Shown one piece after another: positions 9,303 to 17,296 of a DNA stretch of 64,000 nt; position 1 is the first letter of the stretch; every line of letters begins with the position of its first letter. The position numbers and the translations under genes are program-made. The notes under the pieces were generated by a model that was not told the origin of the DNA, did no database searches, and saw nothing but the letters and a program-made list of their open reading frames with translations. Source of the DNA: Rhizobiales bacterium 62-17 (GTDB taxonomy: Bacteria > Pseudomonadota > Alphaproteobacteria > Rhizobiales > Beijerinckiaceae); the NCBI GenBank assembly GCA_001898965.1, contig MKVW01000009.1, positions 1,086,964 through 1,150,963 on the forward strand, in the 5' to 3' direction.

Positions 9303-12300
9303 GCATCTCCTCGCCGTTCATTTCGCGGCCGATCGCCACCTCGCTTCTGATGGCCGGTCTGCTGCTGGCGGGTCTCGCGGCCTATCCGTTTCTGCCGGTC
9401 GCGCCCCTGCCGCAGATCGACTATCCGACCCTGCTGGTGTCGGCGTCTCTGCCCGGCGCCAGTCCCGAGACCATGGCTTCGTCGGTCGCGGCACCGCTGG
9501 AACGTCAGTTCGCGCAAATCGCCGGCGTGACGCAGATGACCTCGACCAGTGCGCTCGGCACGGCGCAGGTCGCCATTCAGTTCGATCTCAACCGCAACAT
9601 CGACGGCGCGGCCTTGGACGTGCAGACGGCGATTTCCGCTGCCGGCGCGCAATTGCCGAAGAACTTGCCGAGCAATCCGACGGTCCGCAAATTCAATCCA
9701 GCGGACGCGCCCGTTTTGGTGCTGGCGGCCCATTCCGACACGATGCCGCTGACGCAGGTGGACGATTATGTCGAGAACGTGCTGGCGCAGCGCATCTCGC
9801 AAATTTCAGGCGTCGGCTATGTCACCTTGGGCGGTCAGCGCAAACCGTCCGTGCGCGTGCAGGTCGATCCGGCCAAACTGGCGGCGCTGGGCATCGGTCT
9901 GGAAGATGTCGCCAACACCATCAGCAGCGCCACGGTGAATGCGCCGAAGGGTTCGCTGAACGGCATCACGCGCAATTTCACCATTTACGACAACGACCAG
10001 TTGTTCCTGGCCAAGCCCTGGAACGATGTCATCATCGCCTACCGCAACGGCAGTCCGGTTCGCGTCAAGGATATCGGCACCGCCATCGACGGCCCCGAGG
10101 ACGTGACGCTGTCGGCCTGGCAAAATGGCAAGCCAGGCATCCAGTTGCAGATTTACAAACAGCCCGGCGCCAACGTCGTCGATACGGTTCAGCGCGTGCA
10201 AAGCACCATGCCGCAGATCAAGGCGGCCATGCCGGCAGCCTTGCAAGTCGATACGGTTGTCGATCTGACGCGCACCATTCAGGCTTCCGTCAAGGATGTG
10301 CAGTTCACCCTGCTGTTGACCACCATTCTGGTGGTCATGGTGATCTTCGTCTTCCTGCGCACGCTTTGGGCGACGATCATTCCTGCGGTGACCGTGCCTC
10401 TGGCCCTGCTCGGCACGACGGGCCTGATGTATATTCTCGGCTACAGCCTCGACAATCTCTCGCTGATGGGACTTTCCATCGCGGTCGGCTTTGTCGTCGA
10501 CGACGCCATCGTCATGCTGGAGAATATCCACCGCCATATCGAGGATGGCCTCAGTCCGATGCAGGCGGCCTACAAAGGCTCGGCCGAAATCGGCTTCACC
10601 ATTCTGTCGATCAGCATTTCGCTGGTGGCCGTGTTCATTCCTTTGCTGCTGATGGGCGGTATCGTCGGACGCCTGTTCCGCGAGTTCGCCGTCGTCGTCA
10701 CCATGACGATCCTGGTGTCCGGTATCGTCGCCTTGACGCTGACGCCGATGATGTGTTCGCGCTTCCTGCGCAGCCATGCGGACGAGGAGGCCCATCACGG
10801 CCGCTTCTATAATATGACGGAACGTGGCTTCGATTGGGTGCTCGGGCGCTATGCGGCGGGCCTCGATCTCGTGCTGCGCTATCAGCGTCTGACCCTGGCG
10901 GTCTTTGTCGCGACGGTCGTGGCCACCGTCGGCCTCTATGTCGTCATTCCGAAAGGCTTCTTCCCGCAACAGGATACCGGCGTCATCGTCGGCCTTCCGG
11001 AAGGCGGCCAGGACGTTTCGGCGACCGAGATGTCGCGGTTGACCCATGCCTTGACCGATGTGATCGCCAAGGATCCCGACGTGGAGAGCTGGTCCGCCTC
11101 GACCGGCGGTTCGCGCGGCACCAACGCCGGCTTCGTCTTCATCAGCCTGAAGCCGCGCGACGAACGCACGTCCACCGCCGATCAGGTCATCGCGCGGCTG
11201 CGGCCGCAACTGGCGAAAGTGCAGGGCGCCGCGCTCTTCTTGCAGGCCCGGCAGGATCTCAATGTCGGCGGCCGGCTGGCGCGCACGCAATTCCAATATA
11301 CGTTGAGCGACGTCAGCCTCGACGAACTCAACCAATGGGCGCCGCGTCTGTTGGCGAAACTGAAGACGCTGCCGGAGCTGCGCGACGTCGCATCCGACCA
11401 GCAGACCAATGCGACGATGATCTCAGTGAAGATCGACCGCGATCAGGCGGCGCGCTTCGGCATCCAACCTTCGCTCATCGACCAGACGCTCTATGATGCC
11501 TTCGGCCAGCGCCAGGTGACGCAATATTTCACCCAGCTCAACGCCTATCACGTCGTGCTTGAGGTCGATCCGAAGATCCAGAGCGATCCGAACGCGCTCG
11601 ACAAAATCTACGTCAAATCGCCGGCGACCGGCCAGCAGGTGCCGCTGTCGGCGATGGCGAAGTTCGACACGAGCGGCGTCAATTATGTGGTGGTCAATCA
11701 CCAGGGCCAGTTCCCGGCGGTCACTTTGTCGTTCAACCTGGCGCCCGGCGTGGCATTGGGTGACGCTACGATAGCGGTCGAGAAGGCGGCGGCGGATATC
11801 GGCATGCCGGCTTCCATCACTGGCGGCTTCCAGGGCACGGCGCAGGCTTTCCAGGCCTCGCTGGCAAGCCAGCCCTATCTGGTGCTGGCCGCCCTGATCA
11901 CCGTCTACATCATTCTGGGCGTGCTCTATGAAAGCTATATCCACCCGCTGACCATTCTCTCGACCCTGCCGTCGGCCGGTGTCGGTGCGCTTTTGATGCT
12001 GATGGCCTTCCATTTCGATCTGTCGGTGATCGCGATGATCGGCATCATCCTGCTCATCGGCATCGTCAAGAAGAACGGGATCATGATGGTCGACTTCGCC
12101 ATTCAAGCCGAGCGAAAGCAAGGTTTGACGCCGGTGGAGTCGATTCGTCAGGCCTGTCTGCTGCGCTTCCGGCCGATCATGATGACGACGATGGCGGCGA
12201 TGCTGGGCGCCGTGCCGCTGATGCTCGGCAATGGCACCGGTTCGGAACTGCGCCAGCCGCTGGGCTACACCATGGTGGGCGGTCTGATCTTGAGCCAGAT

Positions 12301-12436
12301 GCTCACCTTGTTCACCACGCCGATCGTCTATCTCTATCTCGATCGTCTCGGCGGCAATTTTGGCTGGACGCGCCGCCATCGCAAGCAGGCGCCGGCGGCG
12401 CCCGCCATGCGGGAACTGCCCGAGCCGGCGGAATAA
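9299..12436 (+). CDS. RND efflux transporter permease (MdtB/MdtC-like, HAE1 family)
   Basis: A 1045-residue inner-membrane proton-driven pump of the AcrB/MdtBC family, with the standard layout: TM1 at the start, a periplasmic porter domain, TM2-6, a second porter domain, then TM7-12. The TM4 proton-relay aspartates are Asp401-Asp402 in GFVVDDAIVMLENI, and TM10 has the matching Lys in GIVKKNGIMMVDFA. The sequence looks closest to MdtC-type pumps, which export drugs, bile salts or flavonoids; the substrate is not predictable. Only one permease gene is present, unlike enteric mdtBC, and no outer-membrane channel gene follows, so a TolC-like partner must be encoded elsewhere. Confidence 0.95.
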   Translation: MSISSPFISRPIATSLLMAGLLLAGLAAYPFLPVAPLPQIDYPTLLVSASLPGASPETMASSVAAPLERQFAQIAGVTQMTSTSALGTAQVAIQFDLNRNIDGAALDVQTAISAAGAQLPKNLPSNPTVRKFNPADAPVLVLAAHSDTMPLTQVDDYVENVLAQRISQISGVGYVTLGGQRKPSVRVQVDPAKLAALGIGLEDVANTISSATVNAPKGSLNGITRNFTIYDNDQLFLAKPWNDVIIAYRNGSPVRVKDIGTAIDGPEDVTLSAWQNGKPGIQLQIYKQPGANVVDTVQRVQSTMPQIKAAMPAALQVDTVVDLTRTIQASVKDVQFTLLLTTILVVMVIFVFLRTLWATIIPAVTVPLALLGTTGLMYILGYSLDNLSLMGLSIAVGFVVDDAIVMLENIHRHIEDGLSPMQAAYKGSAEIGFTILSISISLVAVFIPLLLMGGIVGRLFREFAVVVTMTILVSGIVALTLTPMMCSRFLRSHADEEAHHGRFYNMTERGFDWVLGRYAAGLDLVLRYQRLTLAVFVATVVATVGLYVVIPKGFFPQQDTGVIVGLPEGGQDVSATEMSRLTHALTDVIAKDPDVESWSASTGGSRGTNAGFVFISLKPRDERTSTADQVIARLRPQLAKVQGAALFLQARQDLNVGGRLARTQFQYTLSDVSLDELNQWAPRLLAKLKTLPELRDVASDQQTNATMISVKIDRDQAARFGIQPSLIDQTLYDAFGQRQVTQYFTQLNAYHVVLEVDPKIQSDPNALDKIYVKSPATGQQVPLSAMAKFDTSGVNYVVVNHQGQFPAVTLSFNLAPGVALGDATIAVEKAAADIGMPASITGGFQGTAQAFQASLASQPYLVLAALITVYIILGVLYESYIHPLTILSTLPSAGVGALLMLMAFHFDLSVIAMIGIILLIGIVKKNGIMMVDFAIQAERKQGLTPVESIRQACLLRFRPIMMTTMAAMLGAVPLMLGNGTGSELRQPLGYTMVGGLILSQMLTLFTTPIVYLYLDRLGGNFGWTRRHRKQAPAAPAMRELPEPAE

Positions 12437-12495
12437 AGCTTTTCAAGCGAAGTGGATGCCGGTTCGCGTGAAGAAAATGCGTCGAACAAGAAGCT
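12437..12495. repeat. Dispersed intergenic repeat, partial copy (GAAGTGGATGCCGGTTCGCG core)
   Basis: Directly after the permease stop lies a stretch with TTTTCAAGCGAAGTGGATGC, CGGTTCGCGTGAAG and AAAATGCGTCGAAC in that order. I recall closely similar blocks (AAGCG..GTGGAT.CCGGTTCGCGTGAAGAAAA) as common intergenic repeats in many Hyphomicrobiales genomes. It looks like one half of the longer element at 59311-59413. It has no reading frame and its role is unknown. Confidence 0.5.
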
Positions 12496-12500
12496 CGCAC

Positions 12501-12534
12501 AAAAAACAAGCCCTCCGGCCAGGGCCGGAGGGCT
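12501..12534 (-). terminator. Intrinsic terminator of the small glycine-rich protein gene
   Basis: AGCCCTCCGGCC at 12509-12520 pairs perfectly with GGCCGGAGGGCT at 12523-12534. Read on the minus strand, the 12-bp stem is followed by CTTGTTTTTT, the classical U-tract. It lies about 50 bases past the stop of the gene at 12585-12875. On the plus strand there is no T-run after the stem. Confidence 0.85.
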
Positions 12535-12584
12535 GTTGGGAAGAGGCCTATCGGTGCCTTAAATCGACGACCTCGCCCCAATTC

Positions 12585-12875
12585 TCAGTAGCAGACGCGG
12601 ACCGGGCGGCGGTAGCCGACCACATCGCCCCAGGCGTTGTAGATCGGGCGCTGGCGGATTTCGCAGCCGCCGTAGCCATAGGCCGGCGCCGCATAGGCGG
12701 GCTGGGAGGCGGCGATGGCGCCACCGACGATGGCCGCGCCGAGCAGGCCGACAGCCAGACCGCCGCCGTAGCCGTGGTGATGCTTCCAGCCGGCCGAGGC
12801 CGGGGTCGAAGCGGCGAAGGTCGCGGCCAGGGCGAGGGCGCCGGCGGTGGCAGCGAGGGTCTTTTTGCTGATCAT
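12585..12875 (-). CDS. Small secreted glycine/alanine-rich protein of unknown function
   Basis: A 96-residue protein with a clear signal peptide (MISKKTLAATAGALALAATF, cleavage after ASA near residue 28). The mature part starts GWKHHHGYGGG, has a hydrophobic Gly/Ala stretch (LAVGLLGAAIVGGAIAA) and ends in CEIRQRPIYNAWGDVVGYRR followed by PVRVCY, with one cysteine at each end of that block, which could form a disulphide. Similar small proteins with a C-terminal W-G-x-V-V-G-x-R-R motif are frequent in rhizobial genomes but have no known role. A ribosome site AGGAGAG lies about 6 bases before the ATG, and an intrinsic terminator follows. Confidence 0.75.
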   Translation of the reverse strand: MISKKTLAATAGALALAATFAASTPASAGWKHHHGYGGGLAVGLLGAAIVGGAIAASQPAYAAPAYGYGGCEIRQRPIYNAWGDVVGYRRPVRVCY

Positions 12876-13031
12876 GACGCTCTCCTGATTTCTGTGGCCG
12901 GCGGGTTCGAACCGGCGATGAAATGACCTTAGTCACAGGACAGGGGAGCCGATGTGCGCTCCCGCACACGTCTGTGGAGTGCGGGGAAAGCGGCTATTTT
13001 CCAGGGCAGTACCGACTAGGTCTGCTTTAAA

Positions 13032-13053
13032 GACATAAAGAATTCTTTATATC
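13032..13053. promoter_or_regulatory. Palindromic operator ahead of ahcY (candidate SAH-responsive repressor site)
   Basis: ATAAAGAATTCTTTAT at 13035-13050 is a perfect 16-bp palindrome, extended to 22 bp with one mismatched pair (13034/13051). It sits 8 bases upstream of a possible -35 element and about 80 bases before the ahcY start. ArsR-family SahR regulators are known to control ahcY and methionine-cycle genes in Proteobacteria through AT-rich palindromes of this general look; that this is such a site is inference. No regulator gene is in the window. Confidence 0.55.
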
Positions 13054-13057
13054 GCCG

Positions 13058-13086
13058 TTGCATCTCCCGGCGGGCCCTGCTATAGG
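13058..13086 (+). promoter_or_regulatory. Possible sigma-70 promoter of ahcY
   Basis: TTGCAT at 13058-13063 and TATAGG at 13081-13086 are separated by exactly 17 bases, giving a plausible -35/-10 pair with a leader of about 40 bases before the ahcY start. The fit to consensus is only partial (3 and 4 of 6), but the spacing and the palindrome just upstream support it. Confidence 0.4.
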
Positions 13087-13130
13087 CGCGTCCGCACAGA
13101 TTTCTTTTTCTCAGAAGCTGGAAAAATTCC

Positions 13131-14537
13131 ATGGCCGTGAAAGACAACGATTACGCCGTCGCCGACATGAAGCTCGCCGAGTTCGGCCGCAAGGAGCTGG
13201 ACATCGCCGAGACCGAAATGCCGGGCCTGATGGCGACCCGCGCCGAATTCGGCAAGTCGCAGCCGCTGAAGGGCGCCCGCATCGCCGGTTCGCTGCACAT
13301 GACCATTCAGACCGGCGTGCTGATCGAGACCCTCAAGGCGCTCGGCGCAGACGTCCGCTGGGCCTCCTGCAACATCTATTCGACCCAGGACCATGCCGCC
13401 GCCGCGATCGTCGCCGCCGGCACGCCTGTGTTCGCCATCAAGGGCGAGAGCCTGAAGGACTACTGGGAATACACCCACAAGATCTTCGAATGGGCCGACG
13501 GTGGCACCCCGAACATGATCCTCGACGACGGCGGCGACGCCACGGCGCTGATCCATCTGGGCGCCCGCGCCGAAGCCGGCGACACCGCTTTCCTCGACAA
13601 GCCGGGCAATGAGGAAGAAGAAGTGCTGTTCGCCGCCATCAAGGCGCGCCTGAAAAGCAAGCCGGGCTGGTACACGGCCAATGCCAAGGCCATCAAGGGC
13701 GTCTCCGAAGAGACGACCACGGGCGTGCACCGCCTCTACAACATGCAGAAGGACGGCACGCTGCTGTGGCCGGCCATCAACGTCAACGACTCGGTCACCA
13801 AGTCGAAATTCGACAACCTCTATGGCTGTAAGGAATCGCTCGTCGACGGCATCCGCCGTGGCACGGACGTGATGATGGCCGGCAAGGTCGCCATGGTCGC
13901 CGGCTTCGGCGACGTCGGCAAGGGTTCGGCCGCTTCGCTGAAGAACGCCGGCTGCCGCGTCCTCGTCTCCGAAATCGATCCGATCTGCGCCCTGCAGGCG
14001 GCGATGGAAGGCTATGAAGTGACGACGATGGAAGATGCCGCGCCGCGTGCCGACATTTTCGTCACCGCCACGGGCAATGTCGACGTCATCACCGTCGACC
14101 ACATGCGCGCCATGAAGGACCGGGCCATCGTCTGCAACATCGGCCACTTCGATTCGGAAATTCAGGTCGCCGGCCTGAAGAACTTCAAGTGGAACAACAT
14201 CAAGCCGCAGGTCGACGAGATCGAGTTCCCCAACGGCAACCGCATGATCCTGCTGTCGGAAGGCCGCCTGGTGAACCTCGGCAATGCCACCGGTCACCCG
14301 TCCTTCGTGATGTCGGCCTCCTTCACCAACCAGACCCTGGCGCAGATCGAACTGTGGACCAAGCAGGGTCAGTACAAGAAGGAAGTCTACACGCTGCCCA
14401 AGCACCTCGACGAAAAGGTCGCGGCGCTGCACCTCGACAAGATCGGCGTGAAGCTCACCAAGCTCTCCAAGCAGCAGGCGGATTACCTCGGTCTGCCGCA
14501 GCAGGGCCCCTACAAGCCTGAACATTACCGCTACTGA
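13131..14537 (+). CDS. ahcY: Adenosylhomocysteinase (S-adenosylhomocysteine hydrolase)
   Basis: A 468-residue NAD-dependent cytoplasmic enzyme that reversibly splits S-adenosylhomocysteine into adenosine and homocysteine, removing the product inhibitor of methyltransferases. Visible signatures are [19 protein letters not shown], the substrate-site stretch [14 protein letters not shown], the NAD-binding loop [12 protein letters not shown], and the C-terminal [20 protein letters not shown] tail typical of the family. It includes the insertion around residues 150-190 found in bacterial/plant-type enzymes. A palindromic operator candidate and a promoter lie upstream, an intrinsic terminator lies downstream, so it is probably transcribed alone. 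Confidence 0.98.
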   Translation: MAVKDNDYAVADMKLAEFGRKELDIAETEMPGLMATRAEFGKSQPLKGARIAGSLHMTIQTGVLIETLKALGADVRWASCNIYSTQDHAAAAIVAAGTPVFAIKGESLKDYWEYTHKIFEWADGGTPNMILDDGGDATALIHLGARAEAGDTAFLDKPGNEEEEVLFAAIKARLKSKPGWYTANAKAIKGVSEETTTGVHRLYNMQKDGTLLWPAINVNDSVTKSKFDNLYGCKESLVDGIRRGTDVMMAGKVAMVAGFGDVGKGSAASLKNAGCRVLVSEIDPICALQAAMEGYEVTTMEDAAPRADIFVTATGNVDVITVDHMRAMKDRAIVCNIGHFDSEIQVAGLKNFKWNNIKPQVDEIEFPNGNRMILLSEGRLVNLGNATGHPSFVMSASFTNQTLAQIELWTKQGQYKKEVYTLPKHLDEKVAALHLDKIGVKLTKLSKQQADYLGLPQQGPYKPEHYRY

Positions 14538-14548
14538 GTTTTCAGCTT

Positions 14549-14572
14549 GTGGGTTGGCGAATGCCGACCCAC
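14549..14572 (+). terminator. Stem-loop after ahcY
   Basis: GTGGGTTGGC at 14549-14558 pairs with GCCGACCCAC at 14563-14572 (one G-U pair) 11 bases after the ahcY stop. It lacks a T-run, so it may stabilise the 3' end while the hairpin at 14592 terminates. Confidence 0.4.
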
Positions 14573-14591
14573 TACATGCGGTAGCTTTTCC

Positions 14592-14629
14592 ACGCCCTCG
14601 GATCGGTAACGATTCGGGGGCGTTTTCGT
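14592..14629 (+). terminator. Intrinsic terminator of ahcY
   Basis: ACGCCCTCGGATCG at 14592-14605 pairs over all 14 positions (two G-U) with CGATTCGGGGGCGT at 14610-14623, loop GTAA, followed by TTTTCGTT. It separates ahcY from the divL-like gene. Confidence 0.8.
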
Positions 14630-14740
14630 TCGGTTAACCACATTCTCAGGGAGTCCTGTTCAAGCTACATTGAGATGATTCGCGGGGTGGCAGGGGCCAA
14701 ATTGCCATTCGCGATCAAGCGGACGGAGATCAACCAAAGC

Positions 14741-17296
14741 ATGGAATCGCGGCACGGCTTTGGACGCGCTTTGTGGGGAGCGCCTGCGCGCCTGCGCGCG
14801 CGCTTGCGGGCAAGCGTCAGCCCCGCCGGGCTGCTGGGTGGCAGCGTGCCATTGCTGTTGGGAACCCAAGCTGTTTTCGCCCAATCGGGCTTTGCCGGCG
14901 ACATGTTCAACGAGACCCAGGGCGTCATCGGCTTTTCGGCCTTCGTGGCGCTGGTCATCTTCTCCGCTAGCACCGCCATTCTGCATCTGACCGGGCGTCG
15001 TGCCTGGAGCCAGCGCGAGAGCCGGCTGGTCGCCGACCTCACCTCGGCGCGGGCGGCGCTCGATCGCGCCAATGTCTTCCTGTCGGCGGAATCGCAGATC
15101 GTCGTCGCCTGGGGCATGTCGAACGGCGAACCGGATATCGAAGGCGATCTGTCGATCGTCATGGACGTGCCGGTGCCGCGCCGGGTGTTGGGGTTCGGCT
15201 CCTGGCTGCCGCCGGAAGCGGCGCGCAATGTCGAAGGCTGCGTCGAGCGGCTGCGTGCCCGGGGCGAAAGTTTCCGTCTGTCGATGGCAAGCCTCACCGG
15301 CCGCCAGCTTGAAATCGAAGGCCGCGCCGTCGGTGGCCGCGCCGTCATGCGCATCCGCGATGTCTCGGGCGATCGGCTTGAGCTGGCGCGCCTGCGCGAG
15401 CGTCATATCCAGGCGATGATGGAACTCGATTCCCTTCAGGCGATGCTCGACGCGCTGCCGAGCCCGGCCTGGATGCGCGACAAACAGGGCCAGCTCGCCT
15501 GGACCAATGCCGCTTATGCCCGCGCCGTCGACGTGGTCGATGCGCGTGAAGCCATCGCCCGCAATGCCGAACTGCTCGATACGCAAGCGCGCGAAGCGGC
15601 GCGGCAGTTACGCGGTGCCGGCAGCATCTGGCGTTCGCGCGTGCCGGCCGTCGTTGCCGGCCAGCGTCACGTTCTCGATGTCACCGACGTGCCGACGCGG
15701 GGCGGATCGGCCGGCTTTGCCGCCGACCGCACCGAGATCGAAGCCATGCGTGCCGATCTCAGCCGCCAGATGGAGGCCAATGCCCGCACGCTTGATCAAC
15801 TGGCGACAGCGGTCGCGGTTTTCGATCGTGCCAAGCGCTTGGTCTTCTACAACTCGGCCTATCGCCAATTGTGGGGTCTCGATGCGGGCTGGCTCGACCA
15901 GCAGCCGACCGATTCGGAAATTCTCGATCGCCTGCGCGCCGAGCGCAAACTGCCCGAACAGGCCGATTTCCGCAGTTGGAAAGCGGCTTTGCTCGCGACC
16001 TATCAATCGACCGAGACGGTGCAGCACATCTGGTATCTGCCGCGCGAGCGCAATCTGCGCGTCGTCGTCAATCCCAATGCGCAAGGCGGCGTCACCTATC
16101 TGTTCGACGATGTCACCGAGCGCGATCAGCTCGAATCGCAATTCAATTCGCTCATCGGCGTGCAGGCCGAAACCCTCGACGCTTTGAAAGAAGGCGTGGC
16201 GGTGTTTGGCAGCGATGGTCGCCTCAAACTGTCCAACCAGGCCTTCGCCGACCTGTGGCAATACGACCGCGCGCAACTGCATGTGTCGCCGCCGAATGCA
16301 TCGGGCACGCAACCGCGCCCGCCGCATATAGACGACATCATCGCCCATTGTCGCGATCTCTGTCCCGACGAAAGCCTGTGGACCACGCTCCGCTCCGCCG
16401 TCGCCGGCCTGCACGATGCGCGCATGCGCTCCGAATATCGCGTGCAGCGTCAGGATGGCCGCGTGCTCGATTGCGCCGCCGCGCCGCTGCCGGATGGCGC
16501 GACGCTGATCACCTTCCTCGATGTCACCGCCAGCATCAAAGTGGCGCGCGCCCTTACCGAGCGCAACGAAGCGCTCGTTGCCACGCAGGAACTGCGCGAC
16601 AATTTCGTGCACCACGTTTCCTATGAGCTGCGTTCGCCGCTCAACAGCCTGAGCGGCTTCGTCGAGCTTCTGGCCGATGGCCGCACCGGTCCGCTCAACG
16701 CCAAGCAGGGCGAATATCTCGGCTATATCCAGAAATCCTCTGCCGCCCTGATCGCCATCACCGACAATATCCTCGATCTCGCCACCATCGACGCCAATAC
16801 GCTGGAACTGTCGATCAGCGAGGTCGATATCGCCAAGACCATCAAGGCGGCGTCCGAGGGCGTGCAGGATCGGCTGGCGGAAGAATCGATCAAGCTCAAC
16901 GTCGTCGCCTTCGACGACATCGGCAGTTTCGAAGCCGACGAAGCGCGTGTGCGCCAGGTGCTTTATAACCTGCTGTCGAATGCCATCGGCTTCTCTGCGC
17001 CTGGTCAGTCGGTGACCTTGGCCGCCTTCCGGCGCAGCGACGAAATCGTCTTCAAAGTGTCCGACGAAGGCCGCGGCATGCCGCCGGAAGTGCTCGACCG
17101 TATTTTCAACCGGCTCGAGACCAACAGTATCGGCGCCCGTCATCGCGGTGCCGGGCTTGGCCTCTCGATCGTACGCTCCTTCGTCGAATTGCACGGCGGC
17201 CGTGTTCAGATTGAATCGGTGCCGGGCGAAGGCACCGTCGTCACCTGCTTCTTCCCTGCGCGGCACAGCAGTGGCCGCGTCGCAAAGGCATCGTAA
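14741..17296 (+). CDS. divL: DivL-like PAS-domain pseudo-histidine kinase
   Basis: An 851-residue cell-cycle regulator. After an N-terminal hydrophobic stretch and a membrane segment (about 60-82) come three PAS-like modules starting near 227, 350 and 476, then a DHp helix and a C-terminal ATPase domain with N-box QVLYNLLSNAIGF, DEGRGMPPE and GAGLGLSIVRSFVELHGG. The H-box reads VSYELRSPL: the normally phosphorylated histidine is Tyr628, as in Caulobacter DivL, which binds phosphorylated DivK and controls CckA and CtrA. The ATP-binding motifs look intact. Start ATG 14741 has a GGAG 12 bases upstream; an in-frame ATG at 14675 would add 22 residues but has no ribosome site. Its stop overlaps the next start by one base. 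Confidence 0.85.
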   Translation: MESRHGFGRALWGAPARLRARLRASVSPAGLLGGSVPLLLGTQAVFAQSGFAGDMFNETQGVIGFSAFVALVIFSASTAILHLTGRRAWSQRESRLVADLTSARAALDRANVFLSAESQIVVAWGMSNGEPDIEGDLSIVMDVPVPRRVLGFGSWLPPEAARNVEGCVERLRARGESFRLSMASLTGRQLEIEGRAVGGRAVMRIRDVSGDRLELARLRERHIQAMMELDSLQAMLDALPSPAWMRDKQGQLAWTNAAYARAVDVVDAREAIARNAELLDTQAREAARQLRGAGSIWRSRVPAVVAGQRHVLDVTDVPTRGGSAGFAADRTEIEAMRADLSRQMEANARTLDQLATAVAVFDRAKRLVFYNSAYRQLWGLDAGWLDQQPTDSEILDRLRAERKLPEQADFRSWKAALLATYQSTETVQHIWYLPRERNLRVVVNPNAQGGVTYLFDDVTERDQLESQFNSLIGVQAETLDALKEGVAVFGSDGRLKLSNQAFADLWQYDRAQLHVSPPNASGTQPRPPHIDDIIAHCRDLCPDESLWTTLRSAVAGLHDARMRSEYRVQRQDGRVLDCAAAPLPDGATLITFLDVTASIKVARALTERNEALVATQELRDNFVHHVSYELRSPLNSLSGFVELLADGRTGPLNAKQGEYLGYIQKSSAALIAITDNILDLATIDANTLELSISEVDIAKTIKAASEGVQDRLAEESIKLNVVAFDDIGSFEADEARVRQVLYNLLSNAIGFSAPGQSVTLAAFRRSDEIVFKVSDEGRGMPPEVLDRIFNRLETNSIGARHRGAGLGLSIVRSFVELHGGRVQIESVPGEGTVVTCFFPARHSSGRVAKAS

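Noticed and set aside
9806..11335. A 509-codon open frame antisense to the RND permease, and a 523-codon frame on the same strand overlapping it
   Set aside because: Both overlap a full-length, unmistakable AcrB-family gene; their translations are rich in Arg/His/Gly with no motif.
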